Below are positions 54,501-64,000 of a stretch of 64,000 nucleotides of DNA, one piece after another (the first letter of the stretch is position 1; each line of letters starts with the position of its first letter). The DNA is from Apium graveolens (Eukaryota; Streptophyta; Magnoliopsida; Apiales; Apiaceae), in the NCBI RefSeq assembly GCF_009905375.1, contig NC_133653.1, forward strand, positions 68,292,389 through 68,356,388, given 5' to 3'. Below the pieces are notes generated by a model. The model did not search any database. It was not told the origin of the DNA and worked only from the letters and a program-made list of their open reading frames with translations. The position numbers and the translations under genes are program-made.

Positions 54501-55558
54501 AACTCAAGATTAAACTGAAAATTCGAACTAAAAAAATCAAAAATATAAAACTCGACTGTATCATTCCCGAATTCAAACACTACAATTTTATACGTAATTC
54601 GACTAGAAATCATCATATAAAACTATTTATAACATCAAAACAATCAAACAATCATCAGAATTCAAAACCCCAATTTCGAATCATGAACCCTAAAAATGAA
54701 TTCACAGAATATCCAACCTTAAATTATGATTTTTATACCAAAAGATCGGCCTCTTCAAGGGCTTCAAATCGGTTATTCGAGCATCAAGATTGGATTAGTA
54801 AAACTCTCAAAATCACTGGATTTGTGTTGAGAACAAAATTAAACCCCCACTTATGTTCATCCAACTTTTGTTTTTAATGAATTAAAAATGAAATAAAATA
54901 AACAATTTAGGCTATTTATAATTATGGAATATTGGATCGTTCTGGATCGTTAAATTAGTTGCTTAGCCGCTAAGTAACTATAAAAACGATACAATTCAAT
55001 ACCAGAATTGGATAATTATCAAAACCAAGCTTTTTATAAAACACTATATACGAAAATAACGTAAAAATATCCCGTCTCTCGAGAATACGGGTTTTATTAA
55101 TTTATCGAAATGGTTATCGTATCGAAAATATTGTGTCGGGCCACGCACGGGTCAAACCGTAATCCGGATCGAAAAAGTCAAAACACGGAAAATGTCCGGA
55201 ATTACCAGATTAGGTTAGGAAGGAGTTTTCGGAAGAGTTTCGGGTTGTAAAAACGTAAAAACGGTTGAAGTCGGATGATTCCCGGCTTTATAAAATAATT
55301 TTGGTAATTATTCAGAAAATAATTAATAATTCATAAATTAATATAAAATCATCTAACAGTCCAAAAATTACCAGAAAAATATCACAATTATCTATTTTTT
55401 ATTCTGGACATATAAAAATTCAAATACTCAAATAATATCACATCTAAACACCCAAACATCAATTCCACTTATCAGATAATTCACCAAAATTCACATAAAA
55501 TCACATAAATAATTCCAATTAATTATAATAATAATATTTGAAAATATGGGATATTACA
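51594..55558 (-). repeat. 5' LTR of element F (3965 bp)
   Basis: Near-identical to 46373-50333. Carries a CCGG/GC-richer block around 54130-54250 and long AT-rich parts. Confidence 0.93.
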
Positions 55559-55563
55559 AGAAC

Positions 55564-58500
55564 CTGTCGGATTTACTTGTCAACCGAACACTGAACTCCT
55601 AAGGAATGGACCGCCTTAGCGGAACTTCCAGGCCATTTGGGCCAATATAATAAGGCTGGGCCGGCGCCACTCGACCACTTACGCCACTCCTAGTTCAGAT
55701 GAAATCCATGACTCTGAAACGTAAAGCTCGTTCCCCCTTTCCCCAAGTAGAAACTTGTTGATACGGCTCCACCAAGAAGTCGTATCTAGTTGGAAAGGAA
55801 AACTCACCGATTTTTCCCAGGCGATGCCTGTTAATGGATTAACTTGTTCCAAGAATTTTACTTCCCGAATATTGGGTAAGTAATCAAAAACTCTTTTATC
55901 AAGACAGCAACCTTGTTGCGAATATAAAACACACCACAGAGCCGGATCCCTCAGGTTTTGAGCGAGTATTTAAATCCCCTTCGAAAGGAGGATCTTAAAT
56001 ATAAAAATGAGTTTTGGGATCCGCTCTAACTTTTAAAAATCATTTTAAAGACTCGAAAACACTTTAAAGAGTGTTTGGAATAATGCTGATTTAATAAAGT
56101 AAATCAGTCTCAATAAAAAGAAATATCTGGATATTATTATTTAAATAATATTTCCATGAAGAATAATCTTTATAAAAATAATTGAAGTAGAAGTTGGAAA
56201 ACTTATACTTGAAATGAATAGTAAATAATCAAAGATATACTTATACGAAAGTAATATCTTTATTTGAATATCAAAAGTAAGTTTGATTATCGAACATTAT
56301 TCTTTAATAAATAAAGAATATTAATAAATAATAAGCGGAGTCATAATACCTCGAATGAATATTATAAATAATATTCATTAAATAAAATAAAGGAGTCATA
56401 CATCCTCAAATAAATATCCAAGTAATATTCAATAAATAATATAAAGGAGTCATAAGTCCTCGAATAAATATTCAAGATAATATTCATTAATAAAATAAAG
56501 TTATCGAATAAACCTTATTCGATTAATAGTTTTGAAAACTATTACCATATATATATATAAAATATATATATATATATACAAAATCTACTCGGGATCCTCG
56601 ACTCCCGGTTTAGAAATATGTTCACCTTTTTATCCCCTATACTAAGGGTAACTCAAATACCGCTTATCTCTAGCATAGGTATTATCAACTGAACCAACAG
56701 ATATATATGGCAAGAATACGAAACAGGCATGCATATATATACCATATCTGCATGCTACAATATATCGCAAGAATTTGCTAATATAACCATCATGCATCTA
56801 CTACAAGATAATGCATATACAAGCGTATACATCACAACAACAGTATAACGGATAGAAAACTTGCCTGAGCGATTGGGGGTGATAAAAGGCTCGGGACGAG
56901 TCTGGTAACCTATAAACAACAATAAGTTGGAATTAAACCAAAGTCACTTGTAAATCTATACTTTAACTAACTTAGACTCTAACGCTTATTTTGCGCTTAC
57001 TGATTCTCTTAAGTCACTCGAGTACCCTCGGCTCCACCATTTTTAATAAATTAACCATTACGAGTTTTAAGGTGATTCCTTAGCGAGTGTCTTACCAACT
57101 GCCTAACACTCTTACCATAATTGTTTCATACACTAATTAACCCTTTTTGGTCTTTAACCTATGTTTCAAAGTAAGGCGAGGGGAAAAGTTTCGTTCGCGA
57201 AATGCCGTTACTTGAAATGGTTGTTTCTCCTAAACCGTACATCGGAATCAAACGAACTACATATCAAAACGAAGCTCGTAACATGAACTATCTAAACATG
57301 GCAATGGTCAACATCTAGCAGGGGGTTCTCGGGTCCTAATGTTATGAACAAAAGCAGTCTAAAGTAAATCGGACATTACGACGGCTATGTTTACGTGATT
57401 TCCCAATTTTAAACCATTCAAAAACCATCACAATTCAACCTCAATCCATTCATACAACCAAAGTCCATCCTTATCACATCATAACAGCCCCAATCAATTC
57501 AATATTAACATTTATACTTATGCTTAAGCTTGAATTTAACTATACTTAAGTTCTTTTAACCAAAACAACAAGATTCACCATTCCATTTCACTACCACTCC
57601 AACCCAAACTCTAAACCACAAGCATTAAGCTACTATATGACCATAACAATCAAAATCATCTTATTATACAAAGGAATCTAGGGTTTGGAGATGATATACC
57701 TTCCTTGAAGTGGTGGGAGTAGCTAGGAAGCCTTAAGAAGCCTTGAGAAGTCTTAGGGATGCTTGGATCTTAAAGGAAAACAAGAAAAATTCAAGTTAAA
57801 AACTTTGAAATCACTATTCATTGTCTTCTTCATTGATTTATTGAAGAAGATTGAGAATGAATGGGGTGCTTAAACTCATAATATAGCCATATCTATGCAT
57901 AAGGATGACTAGGGAATTATCTTACCAATTTAGGAAGCTTGGATCTTGGATTTTGAAAATTTTTCCCTTTGAAATGCCAAAAAGCCGAGAGCAAGTTCTT
58001 GGTGAAGAGAAATAGATTTTTGTTTTGGTGAAAAATGATTTGTTTTTGTCTTGGTTGATTTGGTTTTGTTTTTTGTTTTAGTTAATTACCTATTTAACCT
58101 TGGACTTTGTGTGGTTAATAACCATCCACATCTCCTTCCTCCTTATGTCATGCTTGTGTCATGCTATGATGTCATCTTTCCCTCCTTGTCCTATTCTCAT
58201 TGGTTGGGTGACATCATCCTCTCTAATCCCTTTGATTAATTCCCTAATTGTTTTCCTAATGACCGCTGATCTGTTATACGGTTCGCTTAACTTTCGTTTT
58301 CGTTTATCGTTTAAGGGATCATACCTAGGATCTTATTACTTAGGTTCCCTTAACCTTTCTCAATATATTATATTCCTTTTATGATCCTCTCTTATATTCC
58401 TTTAATTTAAATCCTTTTTCCTGTTACCTTATACTCAATTCTTTCCGTATCTAGTGGATTTCCGGGAAAAATCAAAGTGTTCGGAATTGGATTCTGACGA

Positions 58501-58655
58501 TCTTTACATACATTTATATACCATATAGAGTACTAATAAAATCTCAGAATATCCATAACAGAACCCCTACATAGTGTGGCATGAAAAGTTTTCTCATTCA
58601 GCAAAAACACTATTCATAAGGGTTTCAAAAATTTCCAAAAATTGGGGTTATTACA
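55564..58655 (-). repeat. 5' LTR of element E, right part
   Basis: Continues the E LTR after F, matching 36739-39832. It contains the three-unit tandem repeat (56335-56505) and the AT run (56548-56578). D resumes at 58661 after the CTATT duplication. Confidence 0.92.
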
Positions 58656-58660
58656 CTATT

Positions 58661-59818
58661 ACCTTCAGTGAGGACAGTGAATATTTTAAGTTTGGGGGTA
58701 GTAGTTGAAGGAATATGTTTGTGTGAGTCTCATATAGTTGCATGTTCATGATAGTTTAGTTCATATAGTTTCATATTTTTCCATGTAGTTTTTTTTGTAG
58801 TTTTATGGTAATTTGTTAATGTAGTTTCATGCATTTGCATTATAACATGATCCCTTAGATAATTTTCCCGATTGACTTGCGATATTGATGCTAGTGTAGT
58901 GATGTCGTATTTAGTGATGTTGAGTCTTATTGGATTGATTTGCATACTAGAGACACTTATATTTCACTAAGTCTTATAGGTTGCTAGAGTGCTAGATCAT
59001 GGTTTATTTGATTTGGCGAGGTTTAATCGTTTGTTTATATTTAGAATTTCGGGTATTCTCTTAATAATAAAAGATATGGATATTTAAAAATTGGAGAAAT
59101 TGGATTTCATTTCTAGTTATTGTAAGGCTAAGTGTCAAATGGCTAGTAGCCGGCTCATATTTTATGAGTAATCTAGGGTTGAACGAGATGGAGCGAAACA
59201 CACTCATTCAGAAATTGTGAAAGAAAAGAAAAAAAAGAATAAATGTTATGTATAATTGATCATGAGTGGGCTCTTTAGTACTCGAGTTATTAAGTTCTTA
59301 GGGGACTTTGTGCCTAGTGACCTAAGGCTTTTATGGTCTGGGATCCGCTAACATAACGCTCGCTATATGGGTGCTATTGTAAAAGTCTTTTGTGGACCTC
59401 ACTCATTGCACGATCAAATAAGCATACTTGTGTTGTTTTGTTGTGAATAAAAGCATGAATCCGTATAAAACTCCAATATAAGAATTAAAGTGTTATAATT
59501 TATATTGAGTCTAGCTTTTTATTTTATTTATAACCTTGCGATTTCCTTGATGAGTAGTGAGTCATGATAATTGATCTAGTTGCGATAGTATATCTGTAAG
59601 CATCTTCACACACGCACGTCTTTAGTTTGTAAGTTGATTTGTATGATTTGATTGATCTTCATGTGAATAACTGCATTTGTTGATATATTGCTTGTTGGTT
59701 GGTTGAGTTATTCTATTGGGGATCGTTGCATTCATATAGTTGCATTCATGCATTTTTGTTTCTCGTTCTTTGAGTCTGTTTATACTTGAGGACAAACATC
59801 GATTCAAGTTTGGGGGTA
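58661..59818 (+). other. 3' non-coding region and polypurine tract of element D
   Basis: T-rich sequence with no ORF in the sense direction beyond a short acidic continuation of the extra ORF. Two AAGTTTGGGGGTA-type purine tracts are present: 58687-58702 and, immediately before the 3' LTR, 59806-59818. A second upstream tract of this kind is known in Athila-group elements. Confidence 0.7.
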
Positions 59819-61273
59819 TGTTGAGTGGCATTTATGACACTTTATTATGCTCTAATAAGATTTGAATTGATGCATTTGTACTCAAGTTGTTATGTGTTTT
59901 AATGTGTTTTCTAGTATTTTTGCATTTCAGGCACTATTCAGGTAATCAGGTGAATTAGCATTATTTTGGTGCTAATTTGGTGTCTAGGTGGTGTTGGATT
60001 AAAGCTCGTGGAAAGCTAGATCGAAGCAGCAAGATTTAAGAAGAAATCTGAGTTTTCCCAAAAGGACGGTCCGCCCGCGCTGTGATAGCGTGCGGCCACG
60101 CCGGGTTCCAGAAATGTAGCACGCCCGCGCGCGCGCTTGATAGCGCGCGGCCGCGTCGTGGCCGAATTTCAGAATTCTGTTTCTACTACAATTCTAAAAG
60201 GGAAGGCTTCCAGATTGTTGAGGGCTGCTATATAAATAACTTTAGGTCATTTTTAATATATATCAAGTCAGAAACGGACCAGAGTGCAAGGAGAAGACGA
60301 CAAGAGACCTTTAGCACAATTCAACAAAGGCCAGGACGATCTAGTTTATTCTTGTGAATCTTTGTTTTGAGTTGTAACTTGGATGCTTGTTTCTTGTTTT
60401 GCTGAACCTATACTCTTGTTTGTACTTGGTTTTATTAATTCGTATAAAGACTACGTTTGCTATATCATGTTTTCATCTGAACCCACGCCGATGATGAGTC
60501 TGATTATGGGCTAATCGTTATCGTGGGGTTCTAGCGGATTTATTTATGAATTTCTTTAGTTAAATTGTTTGATGCCTTAGTATGTGGTGATTGTATGAGA
60601 TCCTGGTATTGAATGTGCGTATTCGTCTTATGAGCGTTGTGAACTTATAAGATAGTGTGTTAATTCTTAATGAAGCGAAAGTGAATTTAAGGATTTAGAA
60701 CTTGCCATGCTAGCATAGGTTCATGTATGTGTTATGCATGATTCGTAGGTAATTTTAACCATCTTACTTGCCCTATGTAATCAAGATAGATAACTTGTGC
60801 TTAAACCGTTATGTTGTCAAATTCTATAGACTTATAGGGTCTCAATATAATTGGTGCCTATTTAGCTTCTATCTCTTTTGTGGATGTCTAGTAGAATGGT
60901 ACTTGTGCAACGAAAGTTGGCGTTTATTAGTTTCGTGTTATATGATTAGTGTCATCACCATTGCATGCTAAGGTTAAGAATAATAAAGCTATTGAATGAA
61001 GTATTTAATGAAGTTAGAATCCCATGTTTGTCATATATATCAATTCAGTCAATCTTATTCTTGTAGTTATAATTATTAGCATAATTCTTAGTTGTAAACA
61101 ATCTCAACTTGTTATAGTCTTAGCATTGGATAATAACCATACATTGTTGTTTATGTGCATAAATTAAATAGTTAACCAATACAGTCTTGGTGGGAATGAA
61201 CTAGAAAAGATTCTATACTACTTGCGAACTCGTATACTTGCGTCTATTATTAGCGCGTATTTAATGACTAATA
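59819..61273 (+). repeat. 3' LTR of Athila-type element D
   Basis: 1455 bp, matching 27065-28515 with about 5 % differences; TATA box at 60229-60238, GC-rich block at 60065-60164. It ends ACTAATA where the 5' LTR ends ACTAACA (terminal CA mutated to TA), followed by duplication GTGTT. Confidence 0.9.
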
Positions 61274-61278
61274 GTGTT

Positions 61279-63416
61279 GACCAACCGAATAAACGAAATC
61301 ATGTTTCGCTTATAATAGTATAGTATAAATATAATATAGATTTAGTAATATATCAAACAAAAAATTAATAGTCTTATAATTTACTCACCAACAAAAGACT
61401 TGGCCAACACCTACACCGCCACATTCCTCTTTTTCTTTTTAACTTTTTTGACAAGCATTTAGTTAAAAATCATATATATTTTGATGATAACTAAACACTT
61501 AGCATAATTGTTTTAAATAATTTTATATGTAACTATTAACGTTTAGTCATCTTAAATGATAGTCGATGATGCTATGGTAACTTATTAATGAATAAGTATT
61601 TCTGTAACATTTTCATGATATCTATATTATGTAGTTGACATTTTTATTCAATAAAAATCATGTTTACTCAATGAATAAGTAGAATATGATGATTAATTAT
61701 AATTATAAAGTCCCTATTTGCCATACAAAAGAACGAGTTTTACCGGATGAAAAGAGCGTTTCACCTCTTTACTAATAGTTTGGGTACTAATTTATACGGG
61801 CTCATATGGGGCATATTGATACTATATATACTATATTATAATAGACGACACATTAAAAGTTTGGTAGTCGATCAGTCGGTACTTGTTGAAATTAGTTAAT
61901 TACCCTTTTTGTTAATTTAATATTAAACTAACCAATATGGGAGTCAGACTTCTATTATACTTATTCCATAAATTAAACAAGAGTCCATCATATTTCTTCT
62001 GCTTGGTCCCGCAAAACATTCGGCTAAATATAATATAAGTATATTTTACTACAAAAAATGTTACGGGTATATATTAAAATTTTCTTTTAAGGGGATGAAA
62101 AGTAACATTGTTACCTTACAAATTTATCTTATACAACTATAGTATACTATCTATTTATCTATATTATATTATAATAGACGAAATATTAAAATTTTGATTG
62201 ATTAGTTTAATCGGTCGACCAATATTATATTATAATAAGTCAAACATTAAAAGTTTGGTAGTCGGTCGATTGTTACTTGCTGAAATTACTTAATTATCCT
62301 TATTTAATTATTCTAATCTAATTTGCCGATTGATTGGTGGGACGATAAATTCTAATTTTAATTGATAAGGAAGTCAACTTCCTTTACGACTTTAATAATT
62401 TAAATTCTATTTTATATCGAACTTTATATCATTATAATTGATACTAAAAATTATTATAAATGTTATTACGGCCTATAATAAATTTACGCATACTAAATAT
62501 AATTAGTTGAATTTGGTTGATATAACATGCATTGGTCTAAGACAAGCTAAGAAAAAATAATAAATATCAATAATCTGGCTAAAAAAATATACTGTTGAAA
62601 TAAGATATACAAAATAATATATAATAATTATCCAAGATAAAATATATTATACGATTTTGATCCAAACTAACACAAAACTAAAATAAAAAAATTATTTAAC
62701 CAGTTAAAATATAATTATTTTATTGATCCAGACTTAAAAAAATTAAAATTAAATTAAAATAACTAGTTTGATTTGGTCGGGGTTTTAGCTAACGGGCTAA
62801 AATAAAATAATATAAACCACTAATCCGGGATAAATCAAATTAATATTAGACTAAGTATACCCTATTGATCTGAACTAAAAATCAACTTTCATAAAAACTT
62901 CAATATTGTTTTTTTAAACACACGTATAACTATCAATAAAACTCTATCGTTCAAACAGTAATATTGTCTTTTTCACTTATCGCAATTATAATATTTTTTC
63001 CGATACAGGGCTATTACTTTTACTAGGTTTAACTATTCTTAAAAATTATGAACATATATGTGTATTAATATTATGAAATCATATCATTTAAAATTTTTAA
63101 TGAACAAAATTAAGAATTTTCAAAATATTTTTTAAAAATTATGTAATATTATATTAATATTAAAATCGAGGTCTACTGATACGTATACAACACTATGCAT
63201 ATAAAATTAGTAATAGACATTAGACATGACTGATGGTCGCGAAATTGAAATAAAATTATGATTCTCTCCAGAAAAGATTTTCATAGTATTTTTCACGGAC
63301 CAGCAGACCAAAGTAACCACCCAACTACTCACCCGGGTCTCCAACTCTTTTGCTTCCTTGGATATATTTTAGTCAAATTTTGAAGTTTTAACATACCATA
63401 TAAAATTTGAAAGAAT
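61279..63416. other. AT-rich flank with decayed Helitron-like termini
   Basis: No gene. 61279-61330 is the right half of the repeat D inserted into. Blocks at 61838-61915, 62158-62215 and 62228-62300 share (T)ATAATAGACGA, then CATTAAAAGTTTGGTAGTCG and a TACTTG(C/T)TGAAATTA stretch. They look like several copies of one Helitron-like 5' end. No Rep/helicase sequence. Confidence 0.4.
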
Positions 63417-63776
63417 ACCCAAAATACATCACTTTCCACCTTCAATTGCCCAAAATGCCCAGATGCGCGCGAACCGCCCAAAATACCCACGAAATACGCA
63501 TTTCAGGAATGCGTATTTAGCCTTTTAAATTTTAACAAAGAATACGTATGTTTAACATGCATATTCACTTTTGATTTTACAAAGAATACGCATGTTCAAC
63601 ATGCGTATTCACAAAAAAATAAAAAGTGAATACGTATGTTGAACATGCGTAGTCTTTGTTAAAATTTTAAAAACTGAATCCGCATCCCCCACATGCGTAT
63701 TCAGTGGGTAAAAAAGACGGAACATCCCGCCAATAGGTATTTTGGGCAGATTTTCCCAAATGGTGGGTATTTTGGT
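63417..63776. repeat. Foldback element with an array of palindromes
   Basis: Imperfect outer inverted repeats (63417-63460 against 63736-63776, core CCCAAAATACC / GGTATTTTGGG) and an exact 13-bp pair CCAAAATACCCAC (63478-63490) and GTGGGTATTTTGG (63763-63775). They enclose five hairpins built on AATACGCATG/CATGCGTATT. Two are perfect: 63492-63518 (11-bp stem, 5-nt loop) and 63584-63610 (13-bp stem, 1-nt loop). Imperfect ones lie at 63540-63566, 63628-63654 and 63675-63703. No ORF. Probably a MITE-like foldback element; family not recognised. Confidence 0.6.
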
Positions 63777-64000
63777 TTTTCACCTATAAAATTTCTTATT
63801 TAAATACAGGTTAATTTATTTTAAAATTAGTTTTAATTTTAACGAGAATATTAAAAATTAAATACATATATTTAAAAATATATATGAAAAATATGAAAAT
63901 ATCAAAAAAATAAATATTAAAAATAACTTGTGCATTGCACTAGCTATTGAAACGGGCTAAAACAAAATTTAAATTAAAAAATAATTCCTTGGTAGGTATA
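63777..64000. other. AT-rich window end
   Basis: No gene. GTGCATTGCAC at 63930-63940 followed by TAG resembles a Helitron 3' hairpin but lacks a proper CTRR-T end at the usual distance. Confidence 0.4.

Larger units (their letters stand above)
46373..55558 (-). mobile_element. Non-autonomous long-LTR retrotransposon F, inserted in the E LTR
   Basis: LTRs at 46373-50333 (3961 bp) and 51594-55558 (3965 bp); duplication AGAAC at 46368-46372 and 55559-55563. Removing F restores the E LTR (compare 36730-36750). The LTRs differ at about a dozen positions plus one 4-bp insertion (AATG near 53687), about 0.3 %. The interior is only 1260 bp, with Met-tRNA primer site and polypurine tract but no recognisable Gag or Pol. 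LTR ends and polypurine region resemble E, so F is probably a Tekay-type derivative moved by proteins from a relative. Confidence 0.92.
35788..58655 (-). mobile_element. Chromovirus-type Gypsy element E (Tekay/Del-like), inserted in D and interrupted by F
   Basis: LTRs at 35788-39832 (4045 bp, 3' LTR) and 45421-46372 plus 55564-58655 (4044 bp, 5' LTR split by F). Target duplication CTATT at 35783-35787 and 58656-58660. The - strand interior of 5588 bp has the Met-tRNA primer site (45404-45416), fragments of Gag, RNase H and integrase-chromodomain, and a polypurine tract. Very long LTRs, chromodomain and the AAGGAGGGGAGA polypurine motif fit the Tekay/Del clade. LTRs differ by about 2 % by eye. 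Coding sequence is badly decayed. Confidence 0.9.
27065..61273 (+). mobile_element. Athila-type Ty3/gypsy element D, containing nested elements E and F
   Basis: LTRs at 27065-28515 (1451 bp) and 59819-61273 (1455 bp); target duplication GTGTT at 27060-27064 and 61274-61278. Order: LTR, tRNA-Asp-type primer site, gag, protease, RT, RNase H, integrase, extra ORF, polypurine tract, LTR. RT before integrase marks Ty3/gypsy. The Asp primer site, the DLGA protease motif and the 3' extra ORF fit the Athila lineage. Without E it is about 11.3 kb. The LTRs differ at about 5 % by eye, and the coding region has many stops and frameshifts, so this is the oldest complete insertion here. Confidence 0.93.

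Noticed and set aside
63417..63776. CRISPR-like array
   Set aside because: The repeats are palindromic hairpins of uneven spacing inside an inverted-repeat element of a plant genome; spacers and direct repeats are absent.
63930..63940. Helitron 3' hairpin near the window end
   Set aside because: GTGCATTGCAC is a plausible stem, but no CTRR followed by T lies at the normal distance.

Overview
This is a gene-poor, AT-rich plant nuclear region made almost entirely of nested LTR retrotransposons. I see no host protein-coding gene, tRNA, rRNA or CRISPR array. The retroelement types (Copia with a long 3' extra ORF, Athila-type Gypsy, Tekay/Del-type chromovirus, Helitron-like ends) are typical of an angiosperm. 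The style of the Copia family suggests a eudicot, perhaps Apiaceae, but I cannot prove the family from sequence alone.

Layout. (1) 1-1751: 3' end of an older Copia copy, here called C (tail of its extra ORF, polypurine tract, one 596-bp LTR). (2) 1752-2510: AT-rich spacer. (3) 2511-25995: Copia element A on the + strand, with 599-bp LTRs and target duplication ATATA. A second copy of the same family, element B (12450-24883, - strand, target duplication TACAG), is inserted into A's extra ORF. LTRs differ at about one base per 599 bp within each element, so both insertions are very recent. Each copy carries a different internal deletion: A lost about 2.1 kb covering the start of the extra ORF, and B lost 749 bp covering the end of RNase H. 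(4) 25996-27059: AT-rich repeats, a minisatellite and a small Helitron-like element. (5) 27065-61273: Athila-type Gypsy element D on the + strand, with 1.45-kb LTRs and target duplication GTGTT, riddled with stops. Inserted in D is chromovirus E (35788-58655, - strand, LTRs of about 4.04 kb, duplication CTATT). Inserted in E's right-hand LTR is the related non-autonomous element F (46373-55558, - strand, LTRs of about 3.96 kb, interior of only 1.26 kb, duplication AGAAC). LTR divergence falls in nesting order: D about 5 %, E about 2 %, F about 0.3 %. (6) 61279-64000: AT-rich flank with Helitron-like termini and, at 63417-63776, a foldback element with an array of near-perfect palindromes.

How the genes work together. 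The Copia family encodes Gag (767 aa from its first ATG), a protease-integrase-reverse transcriptase-RNase H polyprotein, and a 1235-aa extra 3' ORF of unknown function. Copy B also keeps an 80-aa ORF with its own TATA box and leader, between pol and the extra ORF. The gag-pol junction has in-frame stops followed by a strong 3' splice-site sequence, and the two copies differ there by one T. That pattern fits expression by splicing better than stop readthrough. Athila element D independently has a plant-type TATA box and leader just upstream of its own 3' extra ORF. Internal promoters upstream of 3' ORFs, in two superfamilies within one window, are the observation I would follow first. Second is the 10-base motif AAGTTCTGAT, dispersed through coding and non-coding parts of the Copia family.

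All comparisons were made by eye. Percentages and counts are approximate unless exact positions are given.
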